Assembly (NCBI GenBank): GCA_016934695.1
Contig: JAFGSH010000040.1
Span: forward strand, 1 to 7,749
Direction of reading: 5' to 3'
DNA length: 7,749 nt
From: Deltaproteobacteria bacterium
Lineage (GTDB): Bacteria; Desulfobacterota; Syntrophia; Syntrophales; UBA2210
The notes under the pieces: generated by a model
What the model was told of the DNA's origin: nothing
Databases searched by the model: none
The model's input: only the letters and a program-made list of their open reading frames with translations
Part shown: piece by piece, positions 6,247 to 7,749 of the stretch
Position numbering within the stretch: the stretch's first letter is position 1
Layout of the letters: each line of letters starts with the position of its first letter
Translations under genes and position numbers: made by a program

Positions 6247-7095
6247 TTATCCGGGCAGCCCGCCCCACCCCAGTTTGGTCCGCAGGATCTCCAGGTAATC
6301 ACGATGGGGAGATTCCACCAGTTTGATACGGTGTTCCGATTTCCGTACCCGTACCCTGTCACCCGATTTCAGGATAAAGAGATCCTGCCCGTCGAGCGTC
6401 ACGGACGCCTTCCCCTCCTTCGTCCGGATGACCACCTCCACAACGGATTCGGGGGGGAGCACGATGGGCCGGTTTGTCAGGGTGTGCGGGCATATGGGGT
6501 TGATGATGATGGAGTCCAGTTCCGGCATTACAATAGGACCGCCAGAAGAGAGAGAATAGGCGGTGGAGCCGGTCGGAGTGGAGATGATGAGACCGTCCGC
6601 CTTGAAGGTGCTCAGATATCTCCCGTCGACAAAGGTCTCCAGATTCACCATACGGGAGAGGTCCCCCCGGTTGATGACGGCATCGTTGAGGGCCGGATGT
6701 TCCGCGCCCTCAACGGACACGCTCAGCATCATCCGCCGGGATGTCCTGTACCTCCCCTCGAGGATCACCTCCATGGTGTCGAGCATCTCATCCAGATTGA
6801 CCACCGTCATGAACCCGAACCCGCCCATATTGATTCCCAGGATAGGCACATCGGACTCCATTGCCAGACGGGCCGCCATGAGGAGCGTCCCGTCACCTCC
6901 GAAGATCACCAGCATATCCACCGCAGATGCCAGGTCGCTGCCGGACATCCCCGGCCTGTTCACCTGGGCCGCAATCCCTTCCCCGAAAGAAACCTCCACC
7001 TCTCTCTCGGAGAGCCACTCGGTGAGCCGCAATGCATACTCGGCGGCCTTTTCCTTGCCGCTGTTCGCTATAATCCCCACCCTTCTTATATCCAT
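6247..7095 (-). CDS. nadK: NAD kinase (ATP/polyphosphate-NAD kinase)
   Basis: The protein has 282 residues, full length for a bacterial NAD kinase. It phosphorylates the 2'-hydroxyl of the adenosine ribose of NAD to make NADP in the cytosol. Motifs in order: N-terminal RRVGIIANSGKEKA; GGDGT (66-70), the nucleotide-binding and catalytic loop; GINMGGFGFMT (87-97), in most members GIN-x-G-x-x-GFLT; NDAVINR (137-143), binding NAD; and DGLIISTPTGSTAYSLSSGGP (167-187). The start ATG at 7095 has GGAG 6 nt upstream and gives a normal first beta strand. It is the first gene of the nadK-recN-GNAT operon, and the stop codon TAA is separated from the recN ATG by one base. A candidate promoter and attenuator-like hairpins lie in its leader. 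Confidence 0.97.
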   Translation of the reverse strand: MDIRRVGIIANSGKEKAAEYALRLTEWLSEREVEVSFGEGIAAQVNRPGMSGSDLASAVDMLVIFGGDGTLLMAARLAMESDVPILGINMGGFGFMTVVNLDEMLDTMEVILEGRYRTSRRMMLSVSVEGAEHPALNDAVINRGDLSRMVNLETFVDGRYLSTFKADGLIISTPTGSTAYSLSSGGPIVMPELDSIIINPICPHTLTNRPIVLPPESVVEVVIRTKEGKASVTLDGQDLFILKSGDRVRVRKSEHRIKLVESPHRDYLEILRTKLGWGGLPG

Positions 7096-7182
7096 AACGA
7101 TCTCCGCATGTTACTCCCGAAACACCGGCTGGAATCCTTGCAGCTACCTATCACAAAAACGAAGAGGTGTCCATGGGAAAGA

Positions 7183-7213
7183 CTCGGACGAAAACCCCTC
7201 GACGGTCCGAGGG
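7183..7213 (-). promoter_or_regulatory. Attenuator-like pair of competing hairpins in the nadK leader
   Basis: On the minus strand, CCCTCG and CGAGGG (7213-7208 and 7201-7196) form a 6-bp stem with a 6-nt loop, followed by GTTTTCG, resembling a weak intrinsic terminator. An alternative stem pairs CTCGGAC with GTCCGAG (7211-7205 and 7189-7183), using the same 5' bases, and would exclude the first. The position is about 90-120 nt before the nadK start, inside the leader if the promoter at 7293-7322 is used. The T-run is only four long, so the call is tentative. Confidence 0.35.
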
Positions 7214-7292
7214 ATATACCCGGCGTCGCCGGTTCCCGCCCGATCCAAGAAATGTTTGACACCGCACGGAGAAACAGGTACGTATATCTCCC

Positions 7293-7322
7293 AATGTAGA
7301 AAACATGACCAGTGTTTGTCAA
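7293..7322 (-). promoter_or_regulatory. Candidate sigma-70 promoter for the nadK-recN-GNAT operon
   Basis: On the minus strand, TTGACA (7322-7317) is followed by 18 nt and TACATT (7298-7293), a 4-of-6 match to the -10 consensus. Transcription would begin near 7286, giving a leader of about 190 nt before the nadK ATG. The site is also only about 30 nt upstream of the divergent plus-strand gene, so the two promoters would overlap or compete. Confidence 0.45.
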
Positions 7323-7330
7323 TGACCACT
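7305..7330. repeat. Direct repeat ATGACCAGT / ATGACCACT in the divergent spacer
   Basis: Copies at 7305-7313 and 7322-7330 differ at one base, with starts 17 nt apart (about one and a half helical turns). They overlap the candidate nadK promoter and lie just upstream of the plus-strand gene. This could be a paired regulator site, but two short copies can also occur by chance. Confidence 0.3.
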
Positions 7331-7352
7331 AGAAACCGGGGGAGGTCGTCGG

Positions 7353-7749
7353 ATGGAAGAGAGAGTTCTCAAGAGGGGGCAGGAAGAGCTTCGAAAGTAT
7401 GTTCTCGACGCCCGTCTCTGTACGGGATGCGGGGCCTGCATCGACCTGTGTCCCTACTACCGGTCATATCGGGGAAAGACGGCGGTGCTCTTCCCCTGCG
7501 TCATCGATGAGGGACGGTGCTTCGCTTACTGCCCGAAGGTGGAGGTCGATCTCGACCAGGTATCTCAACGCCTTTTCGGTAAGGCATACGACGGCGATCC
7601 TCTCGGTACGTATCAGTCGATCGCCGCCGCCCGTGCCGGCGACCGGGTGAAGGGTATCTCCCCGCAGGCGGGGGGAACCGTGTCGGCACTCACCTACTTT
7701 GCTCTTCAGAAAGGATATATCGACGGGGCGGTCCTGACCGACCGGAAGG
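7353..7749 (+). CDS. Coenzyme F420 hydrogenase/dehydrogenase beta-subunit family iron-sulfur protein, N-terminal part (runs off right edge)
   Basis: From the ATG at 7353 the plus strand stays open for 132 codons to the window edge, so the C-terminus is missing. The start is backed by a strong ribosome site (GGGGGAGG at 7338-7345, 7 nt before ATG). The protein has a ferredoxin-like motif C23-x2-C26-G-x-C29-x3-C33-P, then C49, C56 and C60-P, enough cysteines for one [4Fe-4S] cluster and perhaps part of a second. It continues with YQSIAAARAGD and QAGGTVSALTYFALQKGYIDG (105-125), the typical entry to the FrhB/FdhB N-terminal region. Members pass electrons between a flavin and iron-sulfur clusters; some use F420, but in bacteria relatives often serve hydrogenases, heterodisulfide reductase-like complexes or sulfite reductases. 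Without the missing part and its neighbours the partner cannot be named. It diverges from nadK across a 257-nt spacer; a TTGACA at 7256-7261 lacks a good -10. Confidence 0.85.
   Translation, partial: MEERVLKRGQEELRKYVLDARLCTGCGACIDLCPYYRSYRGKTAVLFPCVIDEGRCFAYCPKVEVDLDQVSQRLFGKAYDGDPLGTYQSIAAARAGDRVKGISPQAGGTVSALTYFALQKGYIDGAVLTDRK

Noticed and set aside
6246..6362. N-terminal extension of recN by 39 codons
   Set aside because: It lies inside the 3' end of nadK in another frame; RecN normally begins MLTELHI-like, exactly at 6245.
7086..7109. Seven-residue ORF (MRRSLWI) preceded by GGGAG and overlapping the nadK start
   Set aside because: Spacing from the ribosome site is short (4 nt) and the frame has no regulatory codon run. 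Chance is likelier than a leader peptide.
5938..7299. 453-codon plus-strand open frame antisense to recN and nadK
   Set aside because: Composition is His/Pro/Arg-rich with no recognisable domain, and it runs opposite two unmistakable genes. It is a GC-driven shadow, as are the plus-strand frames at 995-1798, 2069-2692 and 3024-3785.

Overview
The window looks like ordinary chromosome of a GC-rich anaerobic bacterium. A Desulfobacterota (former deltaproteobacterial) relative is my best guess. The reasons are the nadK-recN-short argA gene order, an ADP-forming acyl-CoA synthetase type alpha protein, and a coenzyme F420 hydrogenase/dehydrogenase beta-type iron-sulfur protein. This placement is inference; no rRNA or other marker gene is present. 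I see no mobile element, CRISPR array, tRNA or rRNA.

Layout. Six of the seven genes lie on the minus strand and are read right to left. At the far right, an FrhB/FdhB-family gene starts on the plus strand (7353) and runs off the edge. It diverges from the minus-strand operon nadK (7095-6247), recN (6245-4521) and a short-form N-acetylglutamate synthase-like GNAT gene (4527-4072). The three are packed tightly: a 1-nt gap separates nadK from recN, and recN overlaps the GNAT gene by 7 nt (ATGCTGA), which suggests translational coupling. The 257-nt divergent spacer holds a candidate nadK promoter and two mutually exclusive hairpins that resemble an attenuator.

After a spacer of about 190 nt, a second minus-strand unit begins. 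It has a near-consensus sigma-70 promoter (TTGACA, 17 nt, TATTTT) followed directly by a perfect 6+5+6 inverted repeat placed like a repressor operator. It transcribes a complete alpha-type NDP-forming acyl-CoA synthetase subunit (GTG start, 3884-2451). Nineteen nt later comes an exported 5'-nucleotidase/UshA-like metallophosphoesterase with a C-terminal membrane anchor (2431-485). A 213-nt spacer with several hairpins, including one terminator-like stem, precedes the start of a SlyD-like FKBP peptidyl-prolyl isomerase that runs off the left edge.

How the genes work together. nadK, recN and the GNAT gene are housekeeping functions (NADP supply, double-strand break repair, arginine biosynthesis) joined by operon structure rather than by a common pathway. 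The acyl-CoA synthetase alpha and nucleotidase pair is the least conventional part: no ATP-grasp beta subunit is visible, and the partner acts outside the cytoplasm. I found no clear evidence of a wholly new system. The most useful leads are the operator-controlled two-gene unit and the structured leaders of nadK and slyD.
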